Shown here in pieces: positions 1 to 11,888 of a DNA stretch of 64,000 bases. How positions within the stretch are numbered: position 1 is the stretch's first letter; each line of letters starts with the position of its first letter. The translations under genes and the position numbers were made by a program. Location: NCBI GenBank assembly GCA_002633005.1, contig NMRA01000253.1, positions 383,251 through 447,250 on the forward strand, in the 5' to 3' direction. Below the pieces are notes generated by a model. The model saw only the letters and a list, made by a program, of their open reading frames with translations, was not told the origin of the DNA and did not search any database. Origin of the DNA: Phoronis australis (Eukaryota; Phoronida; Phoronidae).

Positions 1-1964
1 GCGCCACTGCTGAGGTTCTTCGTAGTGGTCATGTTTGATTTTCAATCGACAGTTGGTATCTATTTAGGAGGTGATCCTGCATTCTTGTTTTATATTTAGT
101 CAAAGTAATCTGCGTCACTTGGTTTCCATTTGAACTATTTCCGAGACTGTTTTGTTGGCCAAACTTCAGTAAGGTTGATCATGAGAATTACTCTACGTAT
201 ACATCACATGTTTGTCAGAGACGTCACCAATGCTAAAGTTTGAAATATCTCTACAGCAATCAGGGTCTTTTCAGACTTTACTAAAGGTAAAAAATGGGAC
301 CTAAAATCTAGCGTGTTTGAGCACTAACAAGTCCAACCATTTGTCGTGGTACAGAAAATATCTCCATCTATCTTCGATTAATTGTCATATGTAGCAACGT
401 AAAATAAGACTTTTCACTACCATTCGTAAAACCTGTGAGGGGTATTTGGAGTCCAACAACTCCAACTATTCGTAGTGTTACAGCGTATCTCCTGAACCCC
501 TTACAGGATGTTTACATTTGGCCATTGTATTAGTATGAAATTGACAATAAATGTATACCACTTTTGGACAGATACAACTACCACACTGCCCCCTGTTGCA
601 AGTGTTTCCGTATCTTTGAAGATCTTAGATGGATTTTCAAGAAATTTGGCAAAAGATATATCAACATGGATGAGACAACACCACCTTTTCATTTTTGGTG
701 GAGTTGTAGTATTCTAGGCCACCTTGTGGCTGTTTTTTGGCTTTGAAGCTTGATTCTTGACGTGTTTCAGCCAAATCGATCTAAAATTGGCATGTGTTCA
801 CTAAGTACAAGTTCTTTAACCGATCTTCATGAATCTTGGCAAGTGTTGTCATTGAGAAGAGTACGACGTAGGTGGATTTTAGGACCAATATGACTACGGC
901 TAATTTGCATGGATATTTTTTTTTCCTTTTGCATTCATATCTACATGTACCAAGCTCAGGGAATTATGCAAATAATTTACAATCCTTGACGTCAGCACGT
1001 GCCCCGTTTTGGATAGAACTGGTTTTAATATTATGTGTATTTTGGCAAATGCCTCGTGTGAAAAACTTAATTCATAATAAGATGTGCTTAGGTGATTCAT
1101 ATTAAAATTTAATCAAAACTTGAGTATTACCGGGAACATTGTGGCTAATATATTTAATGTTATATCTGGTTAATGTGGATTGTTTATTGATGAGATAGGT
1201 GTCGATAAATGCAAAACTGACATCTTATTTTTATGAATCACAATATTTTTATTTACGGCGCTTTCAAAGATTATTCAATGATGTTATCTTGGATTTCTAA
1301 CACTGTAAAGCCCAGGAAAGAGTTAGTGAGCGGCTTTCCGCTAACCCAAGGGAGTATTTCGCCGTGTGGTTTACTGTTTCTGATAGGTATTTGGAGTTTT
1401 TGATATCACATTGGATGGACATGGAAAAGCAACGAGCGATTTTATTATCTGGTATTTTCTCGAGTATCCACATTACCCGATCACACTTACACCGTAGGCA
1501 AAAGAGAAGGACCATTGGGGAAACAGTTCATGTCTTGAGACATAAAGCTCCATTCACTCAAGAAACAAATTTAATCGTTCACAGAATTATTATTTACTTC
1601 AGCCAAAATTACTAAACTTGGTGTTTTCTTAGCCTGGGTTCCTGAATGAATTGTACTTCCGGGTTCGTGGCAAGTTCAAAATGGCGGTGGTTATTCGGGT
1701 GCAAATCGTGAGTGGCGCGTTCATTTAAACTTTTTTAGAGTACGGATCGTGTATTAGTTATGGGGTAGGTACTTCACGCATCCTTATAACATCATCTAAC
1801 CATGTGATAAGGGTTAACAACGTGTGAGACCAGGACTTTAATGGTCCCTGAACGCTTCCCAGAACTGTCACTTGAGAACGTTTAATTATGAATAGATGTA
1901 CGTTTAATCAGTAAGTTCGGTGCGTGGCATAGTTTTGATCCGAAACGAAAACGATTATTTTGTA
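1..1964. other. No supported gene
   Basis: AT-rich sequence with stop codons in all frames. No domain, splice-bounded exon or terminal inverted repeat was recognised. Text around 480-900 resembles old interspersed repeat material, but I could not align it to anything else in the window with confidence. Confidence 0.5.
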
Positions 1965-2355
1965 TTTTTCTCATACGCGTTGAATCAGTCGAGTGCAATA
2001 CATCTATGTAACAATGTTTTCCGTATTCTCCTTCCGCACTACTTCAACAGCGACCTCTGACATGGAAAGTTCAAAAGGTAGGTCAATGTCGACTCGCCGT
2101 CGTTAGCCGATTCGATCATCAAATTTTTCGAAAATAGTTAAAAGTAATACAATGGCAGCAGTGTAACTAACACTCAACATGCAATCAGGTCCCAGTGGTA
2201 ACATCTGGAACAGTATTGTTAATTACATAACAGTTCTGACTCAGTTTTCAATTGCTATTTTTTTATCGGCTGCAACTCAGGCGCCAATTCCTCGGTAACT
2301 ACAGTATCAAACTTTGCTGTTATTTAACTGTTTTCAGTAGATGTTACAAGTTCTA
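1965..2355. repeat. Dispersed repeat family A, copy 1
   Basis: Aligns in direct orientation with 14368-14725. Shared blocks include CATACGCGTTGAA, TCCGCACTACTTCAACAG, CTCTGACATGGAAAGTTC and AACTCAGGCGCC. This copy has about 30 extra bases near 2140-2170. No coding frame or terminal inverted repeat was seen. Confidence 0.8.
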
Positions 2356-2564
2356 TTCACCTTTCTTTCCATCTTTCTTATCTATTTTAAGTTATAAATC
2401 TTTACATTTAAAACTGTTTCTTTTACTAGAGAAAACTTGCAACCTAACGCGCAAGAACATCCATATAGCATTTGATCCGCCACGTGAACAGTCTGAGTGA
2501 AGTATTAAAAAAAATCTGTTAAAAAAAGAAAGAAACTAAGGAGTTCGAAGCCTATGGGATAGAT

Positions 2565-2679
2565 ACAAAACGTACCTCGACTTGGGTACCTGAAGTAATA
2601 TCCCACTCGACATTATTCCGCGCATCGATCTCGATCTTCGGGATATTACTTTATGTACGCCACTCTCGGTACGTTTTGT
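2565..2679. repeat. Foldback element with about 45-base arms
   Basis: ACAAAACGTACC...GAAGTAATATCCC is mirrored by GGGATATTACTT...GGTACGTTTTGT. The arms are imperfect and the centre is about 30 bases. MITE-like, family unknown; no target duplication recognised. Confidence 0.75.
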
Positions 2680-3969
2680 GTGTGACATGTACAATTTGTG
2701 TTAATGCCCACACACGGAATTCCGTGTGTCGTACATCATGTTTCCACAGTGACACTTTTCAGTATAGGTGGCGCTGTGTCAGAAGGTACCTGTATGCCGA
2801 AAGAACGCACGATACCTGGCGCCTATTCTGGGATATTCCATAGGTTAACGGCGGAGGTGCGAAACTCTTGTCCGTTATCTATCCTTTCACTCTTAAGGTC
2901 ACGTTTTGAAACTTGTGTAGCTCAACCGAAAATTGGGAAAATGGCATGGTCTGGTTAGACGTCAATTTCGTGCACTAAATACATTTACTACGAACAATAA
3001 TCAGAAGCTCTTTAATATTACTTTGAGTGAAAGAAGTCTAGAAATTTGGCCTCGGCTCTTACTGTATCCACCTGTATAAATTGGTCCCGCCGTTTTCAAA
3101 ATGCAGCCTTGTTCAGTAGCGAGTTTTTGCAAGGGTGCAAGTACTCTCCAAACTTAGTGTAAATTGTCAAAAGATCTGGTCTGGTTGGTAATGAAATACT
3201 CAGCCCAAAGTTCTGGAACATAGAATGCATGAGCACTTGGAAAGTTGTCTACGCTCTTTTATCGACTAAGCGGTCTGTATGTTACGCATTTTTCCGTGTT
3301 TTGAGACACTATGTAAGCAGGAGTTTTATAGTAATCAATACCAGTGGATAATATCAAAATCAGCCATTCGATCTGTTGTCTTTGACTCACCGTTTGTACC
3401 AATAACTCAACAAGATTGTTTAAATTTCTAGGCTGAGTAAGGGTCAGATCGGAGTAGATTAGACGTTATACCCAGTTTTTGTAATTCTAGTTTTCGGAGG
3501 TCCATGGCGTGGACCATTATTAAAACACATGTCATCATAATAATTTAATTTCAGACGCTCCTTAGGTCAAAACCACATTGGCGTTTCTTTTGCAGCTTAC
3601 ATTTTGATTTTAGGATGCTTCATTTATGACTGTTGTAGCGAAACTTCTAAATAAGTAATGACGATCTTGTGCTTTTGTTGTTTCAAGGAGTAGTAACAAA
3701 AACGGAAACCAAGTGTAGACCATTTTCGATTAGTTATTTGCCAACGAATAACTCTTAAATGTTGCCGTATATGTTGTCTAGATGACGTAGTAACAACAGA
3801 GTGACGTCAAAATAAGATGTCGTCGAGTCTGGAGAACCCGACCGTTATTACTCAATCGAAAATTCGAGCATTCTCACCAATCAAATAGCAGATTTTGTCT
3901 AAGTCATTAACTCCCAGATTACCAGAATATGAGATCCTCAGTAAACGACTTCCCTGTATATCATAAACA
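2680..3969. other. No supported gene
   Basis: Only an 86-codon chance-length open stretch (2698-2958) with no recognisable motif. No repeat was identified between the foldback element and the SINE. Confidence 0.5.
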
Positions 3970-4115
3970 TTTTAAATCTGGTGTGCACCACCACATCAAG
4001 TGACGTTATGAGTCCGAAGATTTCTACCCTCGACTAGGACACGAACCCAGGACCTTCAGCAAAACGTGAAGACCCTCTAGCCACTGAGCCATCGAGACCA
4101 CTTCTATAGTTCCCA
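3970..4115 (-). mobile_element. tRNA-derived SINE
   Basis: The minus strand has an A box (TGGCTCAGTGGCTAGAGGG) and a B box (GGGTTCGTGTCC) about 30 bases apart, spaced as in a tRNA (tRNA-like part about 4027-4100), followed by an unrelated body. Not a functional tRNA: the stems are imperfect and the tail is not a terminator. Confidence 0.65.
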
Positions 4116-4445
4116 AACAGATTATTTTATTTAACGCGATTGTGCCAAATTGACACATGCAAAAAATGAGACAATTTGGAACGTTGTGACCACCTGTGCC
4201 TGGGTTCAGTTCCGTGCTGTTGCAAACCTCTTGCTTAGATTGTTCCTGTAATTTTCAAGGATCATCAATTATTTTACTGTGTAAAGAAATAAATGTGATT
4301 AGGGTGTTGCTGAAAGACAACATAAAAATCGTAAACTGCAGTACACTGAAATGAATTCTTCACCTTTCATCTAAATTTCAGATAATGGACGTTTGTGCAT
4401 TCTCATACTTCCCAATGCCATTATCCACAACCTTCGCTTGGTCAG

Positions 4446-4606
4446 TGTTTAGGCTTGTGTATGCCAGTGAATACAATCACATGTCCACCATTTTATTATT
4501 TATTTTTATAGAACGACCTTGACCTAACCCAGCTAGCAACATGCAATGCCATCTATTGATTAAGATATAAATCACAGCTACAACAAGTCAGTTAACATCT
4601 ACAACA
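4446..4606 (-). repeat. 3' LTR of the Gypsy element
   Basis: 161 bases, identical to the copy at 8944-9104 by direct reading. Flanked outside by the GTCAG target duplication at 4441-4445. Confidence 0.95.
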
Positions 4607-4617
4607 TCTCCTCTCCT
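4607..4617 (-). other. Gypsy polypurine tract
   Basis: AGGAGAGGAGA on the element strand, directly abutting the 3' LTR. This is the expected plus-strand DNA primer. Confidence 0.85.
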
Positions 4618-4784
4618 AAAAAGGTAGAACCTAAATACTGATTAATGAACGATCTAGAAATAGTAAACTAAACACTAACACTGGGAAGGAGTAGACTGTC
4701 CATCCCAGAACACAATGACAAGGGATTATTCTGCCCTATAAGTCAAAGTGTTACCGCTAACTACTCTATAAAACTACTTATAGA

Positions 4785-7700
4785 CTAATCGGAGTATCTA
4801 CTTGGTTTGCGAACTACTCGGCCTGATCTGTTGGTGACGACAGGCGAGGAAGTATGCTGCAGTGGTGGAGGCTCTTCAGCCGGCGAACAAGCTGGTGGTT
4901 GTTCAGGACTAGGAGGTGGTTCAGCCGAAGACTTCTCAGTAAGACTAGAAGAATTATCGGATCTAATAAATCTTCTGTTTCGGCGGTACACTTTACCATC
5001 TGTCTCAACCAGATATGAGCGATCTCCAACTTTTCCTACCAAGGAGCCTTTACTCCAAGGATATTTGGGATTCTGTGGCTGAAGTCTGACGTTGTCACCA
5101 ATCTGGAGCTCCGGCAGTGGTTTCGCATCTCGGTCGTAATGCTTCTTGGCAACCTGTCTCTTCTTCATGAGGTTGTCGTATACTCCGTCGCATACTTGGG
5201 GTTTCAATAGTCCATTTGCTGTTGGCATGGTTGTCTTTGTTCGACGCGACATCAACTTCTGAATGGGACTCTGACCATCTTGGTCTGGTGTGTTTCGCCA
5301 TTCGAGAAGTGCCAATTGCAAGTCGGTGTCATCTCGTTTACACTTCTTCACCAAATTCTTAGCTATCTTCACTGCGGACTCGGCTTTCCCATTGCTTTGA
5401 CTGTGTAGGGGTGAACTGGTGATGTGTTCGAAGTTCCAGGTCTGGCGGAACTCTTCGAACTCCTGACTAGTGTACTGAGGACCGTTGTCCGTTACCATAT
5501 CGGCAATACCATGTCGAGCGAAATGATCTTTGGTTGTCTCAATCACAGTCTTGGCAGTGGTATCTTCTAAGTGGTCAAGCTCAAAGTAATCGCTGAAATA
5601 ATCTACAGTTACCAAGTAGTGCTCACCATAAAGCTGGAACAAATCTTGTCCAACCTTGGACCATGGTAGAGTTGGTAACTTGTGCGTTATAAGCGGTTCC
5701 TTCTGTTGCCTTGAAAGGTACTCATTGCATACTGGGCATGACTTGACTTTCTCTGTTATGTCGTTAGCCATCCCAGGCCAAAATACGACATCTCGTGCTC
5801 TGCGTATGCAAGCTTCAGCTCCAAGGTGGCTGGTATGTGAACGAACTATCATCTGTGGGCGCATGGTGGCTGGTATAAGTGCTTTCATACCCTTGTATAT
5901 TACACCATCTTGCACCGTCAACTCATCTCGGAAATTCCAATATTCACGAATACAAGCAGGAGCTTCCTGACGACTATCAGGCCAACCAGTCAGAACTGTG
6001 ACAGCTAGCGACTGCAAAACAGGGTCCGCTTGGGTACATCGCTGTATTTGCAGATGTGTGGTCAAAGCTAATGACAAGTGATCACGTTGCTTAATTGATG
6101 CAATATCCTCGCACAGACTGGTTTCTAGTGACATCTGAAACACATAGCACCTTGGATGTTCTTCCTTCGCAGGTTGTACTGGCAAGTACGCTCTGGAAAG
6201 CATGTCAGCTATGAACATCTGTATACCTGGTAGATGCTGAACGTCTAGGTTATACTTCTGCAGCCTCATCAACATTCTCTGGAGCCTTTTTGGAGCATTA
6301 TGTATGGATTTCTTGAATATGGAAATTAGTGGACGATGATCAGTCTGGACATGTATCACATCACGACCATGCAAATACTGGTCAAAGCGCTCGCATGAAA
6401 GAACTATAGCCAAACATTCCTTCTCAATCTGAGCATAACCTTGCTCCGTTGATGACAAGGCTCGAGAAGCGAAAGCAACTGGCTGTCCAGCTTGCATGAG
6501 GGCCATGCCAATGCCTTTGTCCGATGCGTCACATTGTATGGTTACAGGGGCATTGACATCATAGTATCGCAGTACAGGGGTGTCTGCCATAAGCTTGAGT
6601 ATCGCTTGATAAGCTTTCTCTTGTTGTGACTGCCATGTCCACACAACATCCTTCTGAGTCAAACGTCGAAGCGGCTCACTAACGTCTGACAGCTTGGGTA
6701 GAAAACGGGAAAGATAATTGACACTTCCCAACAAGCGTTGAATAGCTTTCGCGTTCTCTGGACGAGGCATATTCAGAATCGCTTCTACTTTAGCTGGATC
6801 GGGCCTAACACCTTCAGCAGTGAACAAATGACCCATATATGTAACTTCATCCAGTTTAAATCTCAGCTTCTTAGGATTGAGCTTCAGATTCACTTTACGC
6901 ATTCTCTCAAGTAGAGCAATCATGTTTCTGTCATGGTCTGCCTCGGCCTCTTCAACAGAGTCTCCTGATCCAAAACAGATGATGTCATCAGCTATCACGT
7001 CTACGCCATGTAGTCCATCAAGTACTTCTTTCTGTCTACGTTGGTACTCTTCTGGAGCACTGGAAATACCTTGTGGACATCTGAGGTATCGGTACCTTCC
7101 AAAGGGAGACCAGAAAGTAGTGAGGTAGCTGCTTTCTTCTGTAAGTTTTATTTGGAAGAATCCATCCTTAGCGTCAAGGACTGAGAAGACTTTTGCCTTA
7201 GACAAAGTAGGTAGTAGTTCATCCAGCGTCGGCATTTGATATTTGGGTCGCTTTATTGCTTGATTCAAGTCTTTCGGATCGATGCAAATTCTGAGTTTGT
7301 CACCTTTGCTCACCGCAACTAAACTGCTGATCCAATCTGTTGGTTCTGTGACCCTTGCTATTATTCCTTGTTCTGCCATGCTTTCCAATTTCTCTTTTAG
7401 CTTCTTCCGCAGAGGCACAGGAACTCTTCTGGGTGTGTGCTGTACCGGTGGCACACTGTTGTCTACCTCAATGGTGTATTCGCCTGGCAAACAGCCTAAG
7501 CCATGAAATACATCATGATACCTTTGTAGGACATCTGTCTTGCAAAGGGGTGTTGCTGCAGCAGTATGAATTGTAGATCCATGTATGGAGATCCATCCGC
7601 GGTCGATACAGAGCTCTCCATTAATAATAGGCCAGGGTGCCTGTGGCACTATGTCAAACCTCTCTGTAAAAACGGGACAATCATCTCTACTGATGTCTAA

Positions 7701-8813
7701 CGAATAAGTTCCAAGGGGTTGAATCTTCGTGCCATCATAGAACTCTATAGAGCTAGTGCAGGGATGTAAATCTACCTTGTCGGACTGCAGTATTCCTTGT
7801 AGTGTTGCTAGTGACATGGCACTACAAGTCGCTCCACTGTCAAGCTGCACAGGGATTGTAGTCACCACTTTGCTGTGAAAGGTCATGGGTACCATCGTGC
7901 GCACACTTTTCCGGGTTCGTCTTGTACTGAATATGGAATCGTCCGATTCATAATCATGTGCGTTACCTACATCTGTGTGACTGGTTTGGTGAACTTTTTT
8001 CTTTGTACTGCGGCATACCGATGGTAGATGGTTGTTTCTACCACATTTCGTACAGCGATTCCCAAATGCTGGACACTTTCCTTTTTCGTGCACTGTTCCA
8101 CAGTAGCCGCAAGGTTTCTTCTCTCTCTGTTTTTTAGGTTTGGTAGAAGCCATTTTCTTGTAAGTTTGTTTATCTTTAGATTTCATTGCAGCGTGGACCT
8201 GACGATCAGTATTTTGTATTTCTGACCTGTGCGTGCGGGACATCTCAGATGCACGCAATGTGTCGATACAACGTGTAAGGGTGGGTACTGGGCGCTCGCG
8301 TAGCAACCTGTCTCTGCCATGGCTGTCTGTGGTGCCGATAACCAATCGATCCCTTATGAGGCTTTCGGTCAAACTCCCAAATTCACACGATTCAGCAAGC
8401 TGTCTCAGTCGTATGACAAATTCATCAACTGTTTCCTTTTCCGTCTGCTGGGCTTTGTTGAACTTGAAGCGTTCATACAGGACATGTCGTTGAGGTACAA
8501 AATGATTCTCTAACTTTTCAAGTATCTTGAGATAATCTTGTTTGTCCTCCTCCGTGACGTCTGGCAGGGCATTAAGAATTTTGAGACATGCTTGGCCCAT
8601 AACTGAACACAATGTTGCTGCAACCAGTTTCATTCCAGCAGGGGAAGGTTCCTCATCTACAGTCAGTTTTGATTGCAAGTCAGTAGCAATAACATAAAAC
8701 TGCCATGCACTTTTAAAGTCTTTCCAATTTTCCACTAAGTCTCCTTTTACACTCATAGGTGCCGGTGGAGGTATCTGGTAGGAAGCCATTTTGTTTTGGG
8801 AAGGAAAGTTCAA
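4785..8813 (-). CDS. Gypsy gag-pol polyprotein (1342 residues, intact)
   Basis: A single open frame. The Gag region comes first, with two zinc knuckles near residues 233-270, a CX2CX3HX4C box and then a CX2CX4HX4C box. The aspartic protease follows (L-D-S-G-A, about 322-328), then reverse transcriptase with P-Q-G-I-S-S-A and the catalytic I-A-D-D-I (about 604-608), and RNase H starting at Q-C-D-A-S (about 760). Integrase has an HHCC zinc domain (S-H-T-S-H ... C-P-V-C) and the D,D,E core: G-Q-D-L-F, T-D-N-G-P, and G-K-A-E-S (about 1055-1145). The tail has a GPY/F-like fold region and a Pro-rich end. There is no frameshift between gag and pol. I detect no env. It performs reverse transcription and integration of the element's own RNA. 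Confidence 0.95.
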   Translation of the reverse strand: MNFPSQNKMASYQIPPPAPMSVKGDLVENWKDFKSAWQFYVIATDLQSKLTVDEEPSPAGMKLVAATLCSVMGQACLKILNALPDVTEEDKQDYLKILEKLENHFVPQRHVLYERFKFNKAQQTEKETVDEFVIRLRQLAESCEFGSLTESLIRDRLVIGTTDSHGRDRLLRERPVPTLTRCIDTLRASEMSRTHRSEIQNTDRQVHAAMKSKDKQTYKKMASTKPKKQREKKPCGYCGTVHEKGKCPAFGNRCTKCGRNNHLPSVCRSTKKKVHQTSHTDVGNAHDYESDDSIFSTRRTRKSVRTMVPMTFHSKVVTTIPVQLDSGATCSAMSLATLQGILQSDKVDLHPCTSSIEFYDGTKIQPLGTYSLDISRDDCPVFTERFDIVPQAPWPIINGELCIDRGWISIHGSTIHTAAATPLCKTDVLQRYHDVFHGLGCLPGEYTIEVDNSVPPVQHTPRRVPVPLRKKLKEKLESMAEQGIIARVTEPTDWISSLVAVSKGDKLRICIDPKDLNQAIKRPKYQMPTLDELLPTLSKAKVFSVLDAKDGFFQIKLTEESSYLTTFWSPFGRYRYLRCPQGISSAPEEYQRRQKEVLDGLHGVDVIADDIICFGSGDSVEEAEADHDRNMIALLERMRKVNLKLNPKKLRFKLDEVTYMGHLFTAEGVRPDPAKVEAILNMPRPENAKAIQRLLGSVNYLSRFLPKLSDVSEPLRRLTQKDVVWTWQSQQEKAYQAILKLMADTPVLRYYDVNAPVTIQCDASDKGIGMALMQAGQPVAFASRALSSTEQGYAQIEKECLAIVLSCERFDQYLHGRDVIHVQTDHRPLISIFKKSIHNAPKRLQRMLMRLQKYNLDVQHLPGIQMFIADMLSRAYLPVQPAKEEHPRCYVFQMSLETSLCEDIASIKQRDHLSLALTTHLQIQRCTQADPVLQSLAVTVLTGWPDSRQEAPACIREYWNFRDELTVQDGVIYKGMKALIPATMRPQMIVRSHTSHLGAEACIRRARDVVFWPGMANDITEKVKSCPVCNEYLSRQQKEPLITHKLPTLPWSKVGQDLFQLYGEHYLVTVDYFSDYFELDHLEDTTAKTVIETTKDHFARHGIADMVTDNGPQYTSQEFEEFRQTWNFEHITSSPLHSQSNGKAESAVKIAKNLVKKCKRDDTDLQLALLEWRNTPDQDGQSPIQKLMSRRTKTTMPTANGLLKPQVCDGVYDNLMKKRQVAKKHYDRDAKPLPELQIGDNVRLQPQNPKYPWSKGSLVGKVGDRSYLVETDGKVYRRNRRFIRSDNSSSLTEKSSAEPPPSPEQPPACSPAEEPPPLQHTSSPVVTNRSGRVVRKPSRYSD

Positions 8814-8928
8814 AAAGTGCTGAGCTCAGAAACTGTCACTGAAATCACAACAGCACCAGTCCCAATTCAGTGTTTATCACAATGTCTGTATAAACCACAA
8901 GTACTCACTGAATGTGTGGTGGTTCCGT

Positions 8929-8943
8929 CCGTTCCTGACACCA
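8929..8943 (-). other. Gypsy primer-binding site
   Basis: Immediately inside the 5' LTR, the element strand reads TGGTGTCAGGAACGG. TGG pairs with a tRNA CCA tail, and TGTCAGGA fits the 3' acceptor stem of eukaryotic tRNA-Leu, so leucine tRNA is the likely primer. Confidence 0.8.
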
Positions 8944-9104
8944 TGTTTAGGCTTGTGTATGCCAGTGAATACAATCACATGTCCACCATTTTATTATTTA
9001 TTTTTATAGAACGACCTTGACCTAACCCAGCTAGCAACATGCAATGCCATCTATTGATTAAGATATAAATCACAGCTACAACAAGTCAGTTAACATCTAC
9101 AACA
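8944..9104 (-). repeat. 5' LTR of the Gypsy element
   Basis: 161 bases, starting TGTTGTAGATG and ending AAGCCTAAACA in element orientation. Contains a TATAAAAA box overlapping AATAAA-type signals, which could serve as promoter and poly(A) signal. Identical to 4446-4606. Confidence 0.95.
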
Positions 9105-9109
9105 GTCAG

Positions 9110-11888
9110 TTTCTATAGCGTTAGCATGAAATATCTTTTGTAAATGTCCTTCACGAAACGGCACTATTGCTAAATTAGTGTTAATGGTTGACTTAGGTCA
9201 TTACTGGCTCTATTAGAGACCCAAGTTCCCAAAATCTTGTATTTATCTGGGAGGACCAATTTAAATCCTCTTAACTCACACAATGTCCATGAGTCATTTA
9301 CATGACTGATGTTTATCTTGAGGGCATTACACTCCATGTTTTAATAACCTGGTTCAGCTCCCGGTTGTATCATAAATCAACTGACATAACAACCCAGCTA
9401 TCGTATTAGTAAATTGGTTAACCTGGAAATTAGTACACAAAGGAGTTCGTAACTGTCTTCTTAGCTGTTTTTTTTTACATTTTAGTAACTATGCGCCTAC
9501 ATGTATACATATGTGGATGAATGTTGCTGTCACCTCTACTGTGCCTTGACGTCCGTCGTCCGATGCCCGGTGCTGTATCTCCTAAATCCTTGGCCGGATC
9601 CTAATGAGATTGGGCAAATGGCGACAAATTTCGGACCTAGTTGACTACCGCTCTCTCCTCTAATGACAAGTTTAGTATGTATGCATCTGTGTCTTCAGAG
9701 ATTCCCGATAGTTTGTCTATTAAGGAGGCCACAACATCATCCTACGTTGGACTGATTTGACATACATGTACTCTTCGCAACCGAGCGAGAATTGAAAATA
9801 AACCAAGCCCGTTTTTGCTGTGACTTCCGCCTCTTATGGATATGCAGCAAAGGGTTCGAAGGATAATTGTGAAATTTGACGTGTTCGACTTTTTTGAAAA
9901 ACCCTAGAAGCGAATTCTGTAGTTTAGCATCTACGGATGTTTTTCTTAACCCCTTGTATGACTTTTGTTGGTTTGATCGTGTGGCCAGAGGAGCTGCTGT
10001 TAAGACATTGTAAAAAAGGTATAGTGCAATATGTCTTAACCCTCTATGTAGACCTACCGTGTACGTTAAGATGGTTGAGAAGTTCGGTTGTGGCAGTATT
10101 TTCCGATGAAATGAAAATATCGATTCAAAAGTAGAGTTCCACCTCGCTCTGGGCACTTGTATGAAAAGGAGGCTCTTATTGCCTGGTAAAAGCATTAGCA
10201 TTTCAGTCAAGAGTTTTTTAACGCCAAGGGTTCAGAACTCGACTTCAATACAATGTTAACTATTTTCTCACATACATATATTAGCATAACGGGTTCTTTG
10301 ATTCGGTCCGGTGCCTGTTTTACAAAATGTATTTAAGAATCATGAATGGATATTTTTGTTGACAATACGCAACTCCTTCTGTTCATTGTGTACATCTTCT
10401 AACATCTGCAAATTGTTGAAAATATAGCGTAATAAGTTGCAGATAGACCGTTGTCTTTATTCTTTTGGGTAGTCTATCCTATACGTGCAAATACATATAT
10501 ACTTGGGTGTGTGTCATTGCGCGCGTGGGTGTATGTGTGTGCGCGCGCATGTGGGTGTATTTTAAATTTTCCTACACATTTAAATGAGAAACTATCGGAT
10601 CACTCCATGTCGATAACCTTTCTAGGTCTGGCTTGTAAGGTACGGAATCTTCCTATACTCCTCTAAAACAACCTTTGCCTTGTTTTTGTTCCGGAAATTA
10701 ATGACAGCTGCACACTGTTTAATTGGCTGGATACGGTTCTGTGGTGTAAAACTTAGATACAAATATACGCCAATGGGACAGTGTGCTCAAAACGGAATTT
10801 TATATGCACATTTGAGGGGAACAATCCCGTGCAATCATTAGGAAACGCATGGTCGAATGTTTATGACGTCATGAGCTCATTTTAAGCTTGACTTATCTCG
10901 GCAGGAAAATCAAACAGGGCGCAAAAACGCTCAACACTTCTCCGTCAAACAATACAAAGAAGCACAAATAAACATTTCATAGTAATTGGGTCAATGATGT
11001 GCGATTTCAATTTCCATGAGGGGCGACGTACAAATTGCTATAAATTTAAAATGTTCTATAAACAGAAATTGTCAACGTCCGTATACTACTCCAGTGTCAT
11101 CAACAAAGCGATTGAACGAAAACGTTTTCAACTGTATCCTTGAACTAGAAAACAGACACCTCAGTTTATCACATTTTCCGCGATACAGTGTTCAACCACA
11201 AATTCAGTCACATCAGGCGTGTAGAAAATGTAATTGAACTAAATTTAAAATGTATGCATACACAGTTTACAGTGCACTTTTCCTTTAAAGCCTAACACAT
11301 GTGACACTATAAGCGTGTCACTCAGACGTATTTCTTATATATTATAATTTATATTCTTAACTCACTTTATCAAGGGAGAGGTACATTTTTACTTCAAATA
11401 GAAGACGCAAGAGGACTAATTATGTGCACTACACAGTAATTACGAAGTGTTGTCTAAACTCGGCATCTGGCATCATGCCCTTAGTCAGCTATTGCAACGA
11501 GCAAGTGTGAAAATGTTGTTAGAGGACCAATCGCTTTTACCTCTTCCCACAACACGCTCAATCACAGCCAATTTTCCACTCACGATGGTCAACCTTCACA
11601 TTGTATAACCTTTGTCCGTAAGAGGTTCGTCAGGTGCCGTTCTCATGATCACCCGTCGGATCTCTTAGCTACCGAGAACTGAAGCACTTCTGTCGTCCTT
11701 TTCTAAATTGCGTACCCAGTTTAGGCATAGGCCTACACACGTATCGATGCACTTAAATTAAATTGCGGTGAGTATGCGCTCGCTACCAGGGTCAAGCAGG
11801 AAATGGCAGTGAACTGCGTCCACGTCCTTACTCCAGAGCTTAACCAAAAGAGGCCCTAGCGTTAATTGGCTCATAACAAAAGAAGTTA
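9110..11888. other. No supported gene between the Gypsy element and repeat B copy 1
   Basis: The longest open stretch is 157 codons on the minus strand (10210-9737). It has no known motif, signal peptide or clear splice structure, and a length that chance could give. The stretch 9540-9720 has the look of an old interspersed repeat but no second copy was confirmed. The purine-pyrimidine tract at 10506 is the only other feature. Confidence 0.5.
10506..10560. repeat. Alternating purine-pyrimidine tract
   Basis: GTGTGTGTCATTGCGCGCGT... then GTGTGTGCGCGCGCATG. A degenerate GT/GC run able in principle to adopt Z-DNA. No gene was recognised nearby. Confidence 0.6.

Larger units (their letters stand above)
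4446..9104 (-). mobile_element. Complete Ty3/Gypsy LTR retrotransposon
   Basis: A 4659-base element with two 161-base LTRs that I read as identical, each with TG...CA ends, flanked on both sides by GTCAG (4441-4445 and 9105-9109), the 5-base target duplication expected of this class. A primer-binding site lies next to the 5' LTR and a polypurine tract next to the 3' LTR, with a single unbroken gag-pol frame between them. Identical LTRs plus an intact frame imply a very recent insertion. The layout and the tRNA-Leu-like primer site resemble the Mag lineage, but that placement is inferred. Confidence 0.96.

Noticed and set aside
9737-10210. 157-codon minus-strand open frame
   Set aside because: No motif, signal peptide or splice context, and this length can arise by chance in 64 kb.
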